A DNA stretch of 64,000 nt, taken from positions 344,001 through 408,000 of the forward strand of contig OZ025663.1 of NCBI GenBank assembly GCA_964019335.1. The letters run 5' to 3'. Positions 21,174 to 31,800 of the stretch are shown in pieces (the first letter of the stretch is position 1; every line of letters begins with the position of its first letter). Source of the stretch: Diplonema japonicum (Eukaryota; Euglenozoa; Diplonemea; Diplonemida; Diplonemidae). A model generated the notes under the pieces. It had not been told where the DNA came from. It saw nothing but the letters and a program-made list of their open reading frames with translations, and ran no database searches. The position numbers were made by a program, and so were the translations under genes.

Positions 21174-23168
21174 ATGCAAACCCCAATGTATGTCAGTGGC
21201 AGGGCACCAGAACTTGCGCCATCGACAGAACGCAGGTTCATGACACCTGCGTATTCCCCAGAGCCTGCAATGATGACGAACGCAACAACAGTGAATCTGG
21301 GAAGGCCGTTGCTCAGTGGGTACGGAAGCAGCAAGATACAGCCCTTGCCAGCACCATCGCCTTTGATACCGCCTGCCGCTTCACCTTCACCTTCACCTTT
21401 ACCTACGCAGAAGAGTGTAGGCACAGTCAAGACCTACAAAACCCTTACATCTCCCAACATCAACGATGAGATTCCAGCGCCAGTGAAGCCGCATGCCGTG
21501 GAGGACATGTGCGAGACCCTTCAGTGGTTTTTCCTCTTTGTTGTGTTCTGCCTTCTTGTTGTTCAGTCTGTGAACCACGACACGGACTCGACCCCCACAC
21601 CTTATGACCTCACCATCCCCTGGATGGTGGCCCTTCTTTCCCTCTTCTTCATCACGCTCGTGCAGTGCTGTTACCAGCTTGCCGTGATCGGTAACAAGAG
21701 CCGTACAAAAAAGGACAAGGACGAGCAGCACCGTCTGCTTTCCCTCTTGCGACTGAAGCATGATGACAAGAAGATCCGAAGGTACAACATGCTCGGGAAG
21801 CACATCGATGAGACTCTGAGCCGTAGCAACTTGGCCGACAGCACGCAGCAGTTGAGCGGTCCTGTGTTAGACTGGAGCAGGTATCCGAGGAATGTTCCCT
21901 TTGGTGACCAGATGCGGAAGCAGCACTTTGTGTTGGATCCGTTCTTTTTCAATGCTGCTAGTTATGGTGCGACCCCTAGCTGTGTCAGGGACTGCAAGCA
22001 ACAGTGGGAGCAGATCATCCAGAAGAATCCGGCACTCTTCAAAGCAACGCGGCTTCAAGGGAAGCTGCAGGAGATTACGTCACGGCTCTGCCGTGCCATT
22101 AATTCCAACTACGAGGACACTGTTCTCGTAACCAACGCAAACCAAGCGACATCCGCCATCCTGAAGGCCTTCCCCTGGGAGGTGGGCGACACGCTGTTCA
22201 TCTTGAGCGTCGACTACGATGCTACGAAGCTGGCAGCACGTTTTATGGAACGCACCTACGGCATCGAGACAGTGGAGCTGAAGCTTTCGCTACCCATGTC
22301 GAACACGGCGATACTCGCCAAGGTGAAGGCTGAGCTGGAGAGACTCAGCACCACCGATGTAGGGCTTCCGAAACTCGCAAACTTCTGCCACGTGACATCC
22401 AAAACCGCGTGGATCTTCCCTGCGAAGGATCTTGTGGCGTTGTTCCACTCCTTCGACGTCCCTGTGATAGTGGACGGTGCGCAGGCTGCTGGCCACCTTG
22501 ACATCAATGTGAACGACATCAACTCTGACTGGTATCTGGGCACAGTGCACAAGTGGATGTACTCCTGTCAAGGTGTCGCGTTCCTCGTCACGAAGGGAGC
22601 TGACAAAAAAGCAAGCACCATCCCCCTGCAGATAACAGGGCTGCGATTCGAAGGCTTCAAGAAAGAGTTCGAAAAGTATGGTGACCTAGACTACCCGACT
22701 TGGCTGTCGGTGGAGAGCAGTTTTGACTTTGTGGAGAAGGTGTGCGGCGGCTGGGACAAAGTGAGAGGATACTGCAGGGAACAAGCGAGGCAGGCGGTGG
22801 CGGTACTGGAGGAAAAATGGAAGACGAAAGTGGTGCAGGGTACCCAGGACGTGTACGGGAACATGCCCATAGTACCCTTACCGAACGGGGACAACACTAC
22901 ACAGCTAGAAGCGGCCAAGGTGATGGCGTACCTCACCACGAAGAACATCACAGCCTTCGTGCTGGTGGCAAAGTTCAACAACGTCTCCAAACTATGCATC
23001 CGATGCTCATGCCAGATCTACACATCTGTCGCAGACTGGCGATACTTAGGAGACGTAGTCAACGAGCTCAAAGGAGGCTACAGCGCACTGGGCGTTGTGG
23101 CGACAATGTTCACAAGCGGCCCGAAAAAGAAAGGCGATGAAGACGAAGACGATGCTGTTATGACGTGA
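21174..23168 (+). CDS. Membrane-anchored class V PLP-dependent aminotransferase/epimerase-like protein
   Basis: The 664-residue product begins with a Ser/Pro-rich cytosolic region of about 110 residues. Two hydrophobic helices follow (WFFLFVVFCLLVVQSV and WMVALLSLFFITLVQCCYQL). After them comes a fold-type I PLP domain of the class V (isopenicillin-N epimerase/cysteine desulfurase) superfamily. Diagnostic residues are VDGAQAAGHLD, where the Asp contacts PLP nitrogen, and YLGTVHKWMYSCQG, whose Lys should form the Schiff base. The ending is highly charged. Class V members act on amino acids as epimerases, lyases or transaminases; I cannot assign a substrate. The ATG at 21174 is the first in frame after the pyrimidine-AG site; the frame is open slightly upstream but has no ATG. 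Confidence 0.75.
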   Translation: MQTPMYVSGRAPELAPSTERRFMTPAYSPEPAMMTNATTVNLGRPLLSGYGSSKIQPLPAPSPLIPPAASPSPSPLPTQKSVGTVKTYKTLTSPNINDEIPAPVKPHAVEDMCETLQWFFLFVVFCLLVVQSVNHDTDSTPTPYDLTIPWMVALLSLFFITLVQCCYQLAVIGNKSRTKKDKDEQHRLLSLLRLKHDDKKIRRYNMLGKHIDETLSRSNLADSTQQLSGPVLDWSRYPRNVPFGDQMRKQHFVLDPFFFNAASYGATPSCVRDCKQQWEQIIQKNPALFKATRLQGKLQEITSRLCRAINSNYEDTVLVTNANQATSAILKAFPWEVGDTLFILSVDYDATKLAARFMERTYGIETVELKLSLPMSNTAILAKVKAELERLSTTDVGLPKLANFCHVTSKTAWIFPAKDLVALFHSFDVPVIVDGAQAAGHLDINVNDINSDWYLGTVHKWMYSCQGVAFLVTKGADKKASTIPLQITGLRFEGFKKEFEKYGDLDYPTWLSVESSFDFVEKVCGGWDKVRGYCREQARQAVAVLEEKWKTKVVQGTQDVYGNMPIVPLPNGDNTTQLEAAKVMAYLTTKNITAFVLVAKFNNVSKLCIRCSCQIYTSVADWRYLGDVVNELKGGYSALGVVATMFTSGPKKKGDEDEDDAVMT

Positions 23169-23188
23169 TACATGTACCTTCCTTAAGG

Positions 23189-23237
23189 TTTTCTTTCCCC
23201 CCTCCCCCCCCTCTCCCACGCAAAACAAACATCCCAG
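23189..23237 (+). promoter_or_regulatory. Predicted spliced-leader acceptor for the CDP-alcohol phosphotransferase gene
   Basis: TTTTCTTTCCCCCC and further C/T runs are followed by AG at 23236-23237 (ATCCCAG), eight bases before the ATG. It lies about 70 bases after the previous stop codon. Confidence 0.6.
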
Positions 23238-23245
23238 GGGTTACA

Positions 23246-24349
23246 ATGGGTTCGGGGTCACCAACCTTCAAGGTCCTGGTGTCAACATGGGTACGGGAGA
23301 ACGTCGCCGCAGCATCGGCCGTCGTGATCTGGTTTATACTGGCGGTGATGTACATGCAGTACTGCTACGCCGATCCTGATACGGAAATCATGAAATGGAT
23401 GCGCCGGCAAACGGTGAATGAAATGTCGGGCTCAAACAGCACAACGGTCCGGCTTCCCAGTAAGTACAGGATGTTGAACCCGTGGCTGCTCATGGTCGAC
23501 TACCCTTTCTGCCGGTGGATCACCTTCACATTGAAGCTCAAGGACGTTCCCATGATCACTGCAAACTTCATCTCTCTAGTCCACCCTGTCATGGCACTGT
23601 TTGCCGCCTACTTGATGGTTAAGTCGGCAAAGCCGCCTGTACAGTCATCGACACCTGACATTGAGGCAGATTTCGACGACGATACCACCCCCACAAAAGA
23701 AACAGTGGTAGGAGCCCAACAAGTATTGATGATGAAAATCGCTGCAATTATATTTCAAATCCGAAACACATTAGACACCCTTGATGGTGTTATGGCAAGG
23801 GCACAAACAGATAAAAAACTAGCAACAGGTGTTGGGCTCAACGGGCATTTGCTTGATGTTGTGACAGATATGGCAGGGGTTACAACATTCATGGCTGCTG
23901 TTTGGTATCATTATTACATTTTGAAAGCCAGAGTCAGCAAGCATGGTGTTCCTGGAGTCCGTGAGGTAGTTGCGAAGCTTACTTCTGTCGGGCTGTCGCC
24001 TGTGGCGATTTCTAGAGTGATGTGTTTCTTTGGTGTTGCTATGATATGCCTGACAGGGCTCTCTTGGGAGACTACCATGCTTAGAATGCAGGCTTATTTT
24101 GACGACACCACGAACCCCGGTGTACTTGCGTTGGAGCGAACGCCGCCTGTGCAGATTTGTTACTTTCTCTGGTCGCTTACCTGTTCTGACACGTTATTCA
24201 CTTACCTGATTATCGCCTTGTTGACAGGGGTTTCGCATGACTTTCTTCTCGTACTCTCAGTGTATGGGTGGGGTTGGCTTGTCTTCCTTACCCTGTACTC
24301 TACTTATGTTACCAAATGGATTGTGAACCACCCTGCTATGATGCCGATG

Positions 24350-24352
<3 letters not shown>
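23246..24352 (+). CDS. CDP-alcohol phosphotransferase, possibly ceramide phosphoethanolamine synthase-like
   Basis: A multi-span membrane protein of 368 residues. It carries the CDP-alcohol phosphatidyltransferase motif as DTLDGVMAR, then 14 residues, then GHLLDVVTD. This is D-x2-DG-x2-AR-x(n)-G-x3-D-x3-D, with a longer gap than the usual eight residues. The aspartates bind two metal ions and the CDP-alcohol. An enlarged gap and a luminally oriented N-terminal helix recall insect ceramide phosphoethanolamine synthases, which transfer phosphoethanolamine from CDP-ethanolamine to ceramide. Ordinary choline or ethanolamine phosphotransferases making PC or PE are the alternative. A start at 23246 is chosen because the upstream in-frame codons lie before the acceptor AG and lack an ATG. 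Confidence 0.72.
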
Positions 24353-24385
<33 letters not shown>

Positions 24386-24469
24386 TTTTGTTTTTTTTTC
24401 CAGTGTTTTTTTTTTCTTCTTCTTTTTTTTCTAGAGATTTAAAAAAAAAAAAAAAAAAAAAAGAGAGAG

Positions 24470-24500
<31 letters not shown>

Positions 24501-26614
24501 TAATTATTCACAGTGCAGCATCACCCTCAGCACACTGAAATAATGTCGATTTCTTTAATTACTGTAAGGGGGGGGGGGGGGGAAAGAGAGAGAGAAAAAA
24601 AAGAAAAAAAAAGTGCCCCGGACGGGAAACTCCCTGACGAAGTTTGTCTCGATGTTAAAGGAAAAAAAAAGGGGGGGAATCTTTTTTTCCGAAAGGGGCA
24701 GCTCCTACTTTATATTATTCTTTCTTTCTTTCTCCCCCCCCTCAACAAAAAGCGCAACAAAAAATTACCCCTCGGGTGGAGGAAATCAACTCTGTTACGT
24801 GTAAACGGCAAAAAAAAAAAATATAGTAGTCCCCCACCCACCCGCCCCCTCTTCTTTTTTTTCTTTTCATACCTTGTTAAGATAGCTCACACACCACAAG
24901 GATGGTTTCAACCAGCAAAAAAGATACGTTCTGGGGAAAGAAAAGAAAGAGATATGGATCAAGAAGAATGTATGACGCAGTTGTTTTTTTTTTTTTTTTT
25001 TTTTTTTTTTGAAAAGCAGAAATTATACATCACTTGCTATTGTTGGTGTCTAATGAAAAAAAAAAGCCGAATTTCTTATTTAGGTAAACTAAATCATTTA
25101 TTTTTAGCTGGGGGGAGGGAAGAGAAAGACAGAAAAAGAAGAGGAATCGTAAATGCAGAGCCAGCTTTATCTTTGTTTCTCCCTCTTCTTATTATTTTTT
25201 TTAAATGTATTTCTAAATACCTATTTACTCTTCTACATTCTTTCTTTCTTTCTTTTTTTTTTTTTTTTTTTGCTTGTTAAAAAAAAATAAGGGGGGGGGG
25301 AAGCCCCGCTCCTCTTTTTTTTTGTTCTCTTTTTTTTTTTGTTACAAATATTTTATCTTTCAAAAAGGTTTTTATTACTATATGCAACTTGTGCCGAGCG
25401 AAAAAAATAAAACTTTCGCAGCTTTTTGAAAACCTTTTTTTTTTTTCGCTCGTGCGGCGAACAGCAAAGACATGTAGTCATAAAGATCCCCCCCCCCCCC
25501 CCCCCCTCTTACCCCGTGTATCTCTAAAGTGTCATGAGATGTGTTCAGCGAAGTACCCCCGAAAATGCATCCAGAACTTTTTTTTTTTTTGTAACAAATC
25601 CAGGTGTCTGACACATTCTTAGATATTTCTGGAGCTCGAAAAGTGGGAGGGGGAAGAAAAAAAAAGTACGCACGTTGTAACCCAGGCACTTTTCCCTTTG
25701 CAGTATGCGGGTTAATATATCTGCTTTCTTGGTGAAGAAAACAATTGCAATATTCTTTTTATGTAGGGTCAATTTTTTATGTATGTCCCCTCCCCTTTCC
25801 CCCCCCCCCCCCCCCCCCCTCCCCCTTCAATCACAACTCGGGTCCGCTGAGTTAAAAAATGATAACTATGAATCTTAGTAAAAAAAAAAAAAAAACTGGT
25901 AGCGAAAGAAGCGACAAAAAAAAAGAAGAAATAATATATGATGTGGGAGAGAGGGAAAAAAAAAAAAGAAGAAAAAAAAAAAGAAAGAAAGCGAGTATCA
26001 AGATGGAAGAGCTGAGGTGGGGGGGGGGGGGGATGAGTAACTGGTGGGACACCCAGCAGTTTTTTCCTTTTTTTTTTCTTCCCCTTCAGTAGTGGTAACA
26101 AGCAGTATTTTTCTCGGGATTTGTACTGCGTGCAAATGCTAAGTACTGACTTTTTTTTTTTTTTTTTTTTTTTTTTGTCCTTAGCATACATGAATACAAA
26201 ATTCTCTTTCAATCACTCGTCTGTCCCCTTCGTATTATTGTATTTTTTTTTTTTCCCTTCTTTTTTTTCTCTCCCCATTCTACTACTATCTGTTTATTTC
26301 TTAACCATTTTTTTTTCTTTTCTTTTCTTCTCTTACCTATAAAACACCAAACAAAAAGCCCAAACGCTATCACTACCGGAATTCTCACGTTCGGATTGGA
26401 ACGTTTTTTTTCCCCTGCAGATTCGCCTCTTGCTTGTGGTTAAGAGACCCCTCCACGTTTTTTGCACTTTAAGCCACAGGTCCTACCCATGTCGGCTGCT
26501 GTTTAACCATCCTAACACTGAAAGACGCACTTGATGGCGATACGTTTTTTTTCCCCCAGTTAAAAATTAAACCGATTTACACAACAAAAACAAGAAAAAA
26601 AAAAACAAGAAAAA
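24353..26614. repeat. 2.3-kb low-complexity spacer with homopolymer runs of all four bases
   Basis: The spacer is packed with runs of T (for example 24353-24384 and around 24984-25010), A (around 24440-24482), G (24568-24582) and C (around 25490-25506 and 25799-25818), plus an (AT)n run near 24483-24500. Open frames crossing it consist mainly of Lys, Phe, Pro or Gly and are not believable proteins. Less repetitive islands occur at about 26340-26580. Two pyrimidine-AG sites there (CCCCTGCAG near 26420 and CCCCCAG near 26561) may be leader acceptors for the small gene that follows. I see no tRNA or rRNA. Confidence 0.7.
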
Positions 26615-26803
26615 ATGCCGGCCACTGCTCAACCTGCAGCTGCTCCTGTTGCGGCACCGGCTGCTCCAGCCGTCCCTGCGCCTGCAGCCAAACCAGCCGC
26701 ACCAAAGGCTGGATATACTGCTTTCGACCCGCCCCACTTTGTCTCAGCTTCTAAGTACCCGAGGCAACACATGGGGATGTTCGTGGCGCCGGAAAACGTC
26801 TGA
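26615..26803 (+). CDS. Small Ala/Pro-rich protein, function unknown
   Basis: A 62-residue frame starts MPATAQPAAAPVAAPAAPAV and continues into a non-repetitive tail with GYTAFDPPHFVSASKYPRQH and a final MGMFVAPENV. The ATG follows an A-rich leader downstream of CCCCCAG at about 26561, the usual arrangement here. An Ala/Pro-rich N-terminus with a compact conserved-looking tail is seen in small axonemal and tail-anchored accessory proteins, but I do not recognise the family. It could instead be a first exon of the downstream coiled-coil gene, although the base context after AAC (GTCTGA) is unlike other donors here. Confidence 0.5.
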   Translation: MPATAQPAAAPVAAPAAPAVPAPAAKPAAPKAGYTAFDPPHFVSASKYPRQHMGMFVAPENV

Positions 26804-26917
26804 AGAATATCGCCCCCACCCCTTGTTACACAAAAGCCACTCTACAATAGGAATTCTCTTTTATTCCTTTTTTTTTTTTTTTTTTAAAGCAGCACAGTCT
26901 TTCTTATTATAATTAAA

Positions 26918-26957
26918 CACACCCTCTCTTTCTTTTTTCCCTCATTCCTATACACAG
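26918..26957 (+). promoter_or_regulatory. Predicted spliced-leader acceptor for the coiled-coil gene
   Basis: A T/C-rich tract with TCTTTCTTTTTTCCCTCATTCC is followed by TACACAG ending at 26957, fifteen bases before the ATG at 26973. Confidence 0.55.
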
Positions 26958-26972
26958 GTGTGGGTGCGGACC

Positions 26973-28754
26973 ATGGAGCCCAGCTTCCTGTCTGTCAACA
27001 CTGAGGTCGACCTTGTGGAGGTAGTGGTGACTGGGCGGGCCTTGAACGCTGTCATCCACAAGCTAGTCGGTGCCGTCAACGAGCTGGAGGCACAGATCCG
27101 CGAATTACGGGAAAATGCAGCAGAAGGGAAGACCGAACGGCAGATGCTGCACGCAGAGCTGGAGGATGTCAAAACACAGCTGAGTGAACGAGACGACTCC
27201 TTAGTAGAAGCTCTCAAGAAAGAAGTAGAAGAGACACGCGAACAGGCACAAAGCGAACGGAGGAAAGTGGAAAGTTTAGAGTATAAAATGGCAGACTTGG
27301 TAGACCGGCTGAAAGTTCAAGAAGAGCGAGCGATACCTGACATCGGCCCGATGGAAAGAGACATCAGTTCCTTGAAGCAGGCGGACGCCACCCTCGAGGG
27401 GGGGATCAATGATCTGCATGTCAAGGCGTCGCGATGTAAGGAAGCTGTTGACACCGTCACCGCTAAGCTGTCCACTGCGACCTCCGACTCCAATGCAACA
27501 AGCACCCTTGTCTCGTCCCTTATGACAGTCTTTTCGTTCACAGAACGCTCCCTCACAACTGCCATACGTGGCAAGCCGTCCGACGGTCTCTCCTCTTCCG
27601 CGCAGTACCTCCTCAGCACCCCTGCACTCGCGCATATCATGTCCCACCTCACTGCGCTCCAGGCCAGCTTCACAATTGAGTGCGGCCGCGTCACCACTCT
27701 CGAGGCAGACACATCCGACAAGATTCTGAAGACGAACCAGCGGCTCGTCACGAAGCTCGACAAGGATGCCTTCACAGCCTTCAAAACCGATTCAACAAAA
27801 TGGCGCGAGCAGCTCGAAGGCCTTCAAGAGGCGGTGTCTGTTGTCGAAGCTGACCTCCTCCTCAGAGCTACGGAGGAGGCGTTACATAACGAGGTCGCAC
27901 GCCTTGAAGTTAACAAAGCCAACAAGGGAGACATTCTGAACCTGCCCTCCAAGCAGGAGATGAAAGTCTTCAAGAGGAACCTTGACGGGTTGGACGAGAG
28001 GCTGATAGAACTGAAGTCGGAAACTGACGTCCAAGTGCGGAGTCTGCGCACCAGAAAAGCTAGCATATCATCAATCTCCACAGGGATGGACCCACGGGAC
28101 GTTGAAAAACTGAGGAAGGCGGTAGAGGTCCTAAAGAAAGCAGACACCCTCCTTGACGAGAATAAGGTAGACAGGATGGAGTGGAAGAACATACAGGATT
28201 ATGTGGAACAGATGGCCGAACAGCTCGCACAGTTGGGGCACGTCGTTGGTGCAGGCAAGCTGATCGCACGTGACAATCACGAGTGCAACAATGCTGCAGC
28301 GGCAGATGTAAGAATGGAGAAAGAAACAGCAGAACATGGACTGTGGAAGAAGCCTGTGCTCAAAACAACAATCAAAAAGTCTTCACTTGCAGCTTTAGAG
28401 GAGGAGAGCATGCTTCGAGACGGGCTCTCTGGCCCATGGGAAGACGATTCTATCAGAAGGCCACAGAGCGCAGGGCCAGCATCGTTTGCAAAGGCCCGTA
28501 ACTTGCCCCTACGTCCTGCTAGTGCTGGTCCCACTAACAGTTACCAGACTGACCATCAGGCCTCTGTCAGCATCCCCTTGCAGCATATCCCTGCAGGCAT
28601 ACGCATGGGCCGCCCATCACGCCTTACTTCCCTCGACGGCTCCGTCACCAACGCCACTGTGACCCCTCGCTACGACCTCGATCACCATCACCACGCCCTC
28701 TCCCCCACATCTCAGCCCCGTCTTACCTCCAGAGCTGACGATACTCTTGATTAA
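26973..28754 (+). CDS. Coiled-coil protein, possibly flagellar
   Basis: The 593-residue product is helical for most of its length, with heptad-rich blocks around residues 30-120, 250-340 and 345-440 (for example NELEAQIRELRENAAEG). No enzyme motif is visible. The C-terminal 150 residues are low in helix and contain RRPQSAGP and LRPASAGP. Such RPxSAGP repeats occur in several ciliary and basal-body coiled-coil proteins, so a flagellar role is a guess by analogy. A start at 26973 is the first in-frame ATG after the acceptor; the frame is open a few codons upstream without an ATG. I do not recognise a named family. Confidence 0.7.
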   Translation: MEPSFLSVNTEVDLVEVVVTGRALNAVIHKLVGAVNELEAQIRELRENAAEGKTERQMLHAELEDVKTQLSERDDSLVEALKKEVEETREQAQSERRKVESLEYKMADLVDRLKVQEERAIPDIGPMERDISSLKQADATLEGGINDLHVKASRCKEAVDTVTAKLSTATSDSNATSTLVSSLMTVFSFTERSLTTAIRGKPSDGLSSSAQYLLSTPALAHIMSHLTALQASFTIECGRVTTLEADTSDKILKTNQRLVTKLDKDAFTAFKTDSTKWREQLEGLQEAVSVVEADLLLRATEEALHNEVARLEVNKANKGDILNLPSKQEMKVFKRNLDGLDERLIELKSETDVQVRSLRTRKASISSISTGMDPRDVEKLRKAVEVLKKADTLLDENKVDRMEWKNIQDYVEQMAEQLAQLGHVVGAGKLIARDNHECNNAAAADVRMEKETAEHGLWKKPVLKTTIKKSSLAALEEESMLRDGLSGPWEDDSIRRPQSAGPASFAKARNLPLRPASAGPTNSYQTDHQASVSIPLQHIPAGIRMGRPSRLTSLDGSVTNATVTPRYDLDHHHHALSPTSQPRLTSRADDTLD

Positions 28755-28875
28755 ATAATTAACATGTCATTTACACATTTAAAGTACGTTTTGTCATTCT
28801 TATTACGGCCAAGAGTGGGGCACTACTCTGTCTGCTTTTTGATTATGCCTTTGAAGGAGTTCAATAGTAGTGAAG

Positions 28876-31800
28876 ATGGCGCCGAAGAAGCCGCCTCCTA
28901 AAGCGGCGCAGACAGGACGACCGTCCGATGCGAACGGGTTGTTCGTTGAGTGCGAACTCCCACAGTGGGAGGCAGAGATAGGAAAGGAGGATTGGAGCGG
29001 GGGCAAGGGCGAATATAGCCAGGCGGGTGCTGTGGTGGACAATGCACTGCTGTTTGTCGACCCTGCGCAGGACCCGGAGCCGTGGGAGATCGACGTTCTG
29101 ACACAGCACAACAAGGGATGGAAACGGCCAAGTGCAATTTTCTCCCCGTTCAAGCCTGTGGTGATTAAACTCGCAACGCCCGATGACCCGTATGAAGGCC
29201 CTTTAGCTCCGCCAGAAGAAGCGGGCGAGTCAGACCACGATCAGCCGGTACGGACACGCGAGTCTGTCATTGCGGCGTACCGTGCGGTGCGTAAACTAAA
29301 AGGTGCAAACCCCGTCCCTGGATCGGAACAATCGAAACGCGCGAAGGGTACCTCGAAAAGAGCGGAAGCTCGTCGCAACCAGCCAACGCCCTGCTACATG
29401 CAGGCCTTCAACTCTTGTCTTGCGGTGGTGCAGAATGCACAAGAACTCATCCCCCGCGACCAGTACCTGTGGGAATTGATCTACCCGCAAGCAGTTGTCG
29501 GGAACGGCATCCGTCTCCCGCAGTACAACCCTTACGGTAAGTACATCGTCAAGATCTTTGTGCGCGGCTGCTGGCGGCGCGTTGTGATCGACGACAGGCT
29601 TCCAACAGACATCTTTGGCCAATCCCTGCTCACTGTCACTGAAGGGAAGGAAATTTGGCCTGCTCTCCTCGCAAAGGCGCTCCTCAAAGTCCTCGGACCA
29701 ACAAAGCAAAACACCATCTTCACCGATCCACTCTGGTGTTTGTGGTCACTCCTCCCCGGATACATCCCGCAAGTACTGGACCCGACTCTTGGCACCTCTT
29801 CAATTTTGGGGTACTTCAACAGGATGATGGAACAGAAGAGGTTGTTAGAACGCCCTGAAAAGGACGAAAAGGAAGGCAGGGAAAAATTTATTGTTGCTGC
29901 ACTGCCAAAGGAGGGGTGTGTGTCGTTTGAAGCTAATGGACTGCACACAAATCAGTTGTATCACATCTTGGAGGCACGACCTTTGGAGACACCACCTACA
30001 ACAATGATACGAGTTGTGTCGCCGTTCATCAACTGGTCGGGGGAAGGATGCTACAATGACGGAGAGATATGGACGGAGGAGTTCGAGGCAGAGCTGGGCT
30101 TCTCTCGTTCGAACAGAACGTGCAATGAGAACAGCTGGAACGATGCATGGCTGAGTTGGGAGTCCTTTCATAGTGCCTTTTCAAAAGTGGTTGTGTTCCG
30201 GTCTGTTGCCAACGTGAATAAGTACGCCCACTACAAGGCCCTCTGCAACGACGGCCAGCGTGCTACTCGGTGGCTCTACATCAAGTCCGACATCCCCACG
30301 CAAATCCTCGTAGCCTACAGCGGAGACAGCAGGACTGAAGAGGAACCTTCGGCAGAAGCCCTCCCCTTCCCCATGGAACGATTTCAGTGCACAATCAAGA
30401 CGTACGACTGGAGGGAGTCCCTTCCCTTGAAGCACCTTACCCACTTCGAGGTCGATGCTAAGGAGACAGACTCCTTCACCGTCACCATCCCGCCGTCTCC
30501 TGATGGCAAGACATTTAAGATTGACTGTCATGGAATGCAAAAGGATGCTGTGTTCTCTCTAATGACAGAGCGAGAGGTTCAGTGGCTCGATACTCAGGAG
30601 GAGCTTCTGCAGCAGCACTTAGAGGTCTCCACCTGGACAGACATCAGTGAGGTCGACCAGCACGCGAAAGACGACCTCACAATATGGCTAAAGAAGGTAA
30701 TTATGGTGAAGCAGGCGTGCACTGCAGTCTTCAATGTGGAAGATGTACCGTTGGGAACGCCCAGCAACACGCCCGTGCCCGATGAGGGGGGTGCGAAAAA
30801 AGGTGCAAAGAAGCCTGCTGCAAAAGAAGCACCGCTTGTGCAGTCCACACTTGACGCAGCGACAATCGCAAGGCTGAAAGAAGAACATGCCACGAAGAGG
30901 ATCGACCTCTTGTCGTGGTCAAGACTTCTCATCAAGAACCTCGACACAGGACACATTACGTACGATGTCTTGGGTACGATCTCACCCATAACACTAGAGC
31001 CCACGAAAAATGGACACCTCCTGATGGCGTATGCCCTTCCGAATGAGGACTACCCGCAGTCCATGTACAAGCTATCCGCAACGGCAAACTGCATGAACTT
31101 CGACCGTGGCACACCTATTGTGTTCAAGGAGGTTATCACCAAGTCGGGTGCTTACAGTGTAAACGAGTCACACGAGCTGTTCAGGTACAACATCGTGCCG
31201 CAGGAACTCGTCCACATGACGTTGCTTGTGACCATCACGTGTAAGAAATCTGCTCCATTCGTGATAGAAGTGTTCAAAAGCGATGAGCTGGTGTGGAGTG
31301 TTAAAGGGAAGGGCGCCAGGTACAACAGCATCGCGGGACCTGCATTCGGAGAGAAGACAGACCCCGTGGAGGGCGTTGATGGTGACATGCCGGCCATTGT
31401 GGAAAACCTGACACTACTGCCTCCGGACAAAGGTGCCGGTGTGAAGTACTGCATCGTGTGCAAGGTGGGGAAGGAGTTTGCTGAGAATGTGAACAACGCA
31501 ACACAAGAGAAGCTTCGAGAAGAGTTCAGAAACAGGGCAGTGACGAAGAAAGCAGAAATGGAGAAGGAACGAGAGAAGATCATCACCGCGGTGAAGGCAG
31601 GGGAAAAACCCGTATTGAAAGAAACCCCAGAGGTACCGGAAGAGCCATCGATGAGCCCCCCAGAGGAGTGGGGCATCTCATACACACTGAAGGCAATGTG
31701 CAACACGGCGAAGGTAACATTTGAAGAGGACACATTGCTCCGAGAGAGGCTGGACGAGATGAAGGCTTCGTGGAACAAGGACGAGGGGAAGGACGCAAAA

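Noticed and set aside
24513-25280. A 255-codon + strand frame in the big spacer
   Set aside because: It consists mainly of Lys, Phe and Gly codons from homopolymers, with no conserved-looking part.
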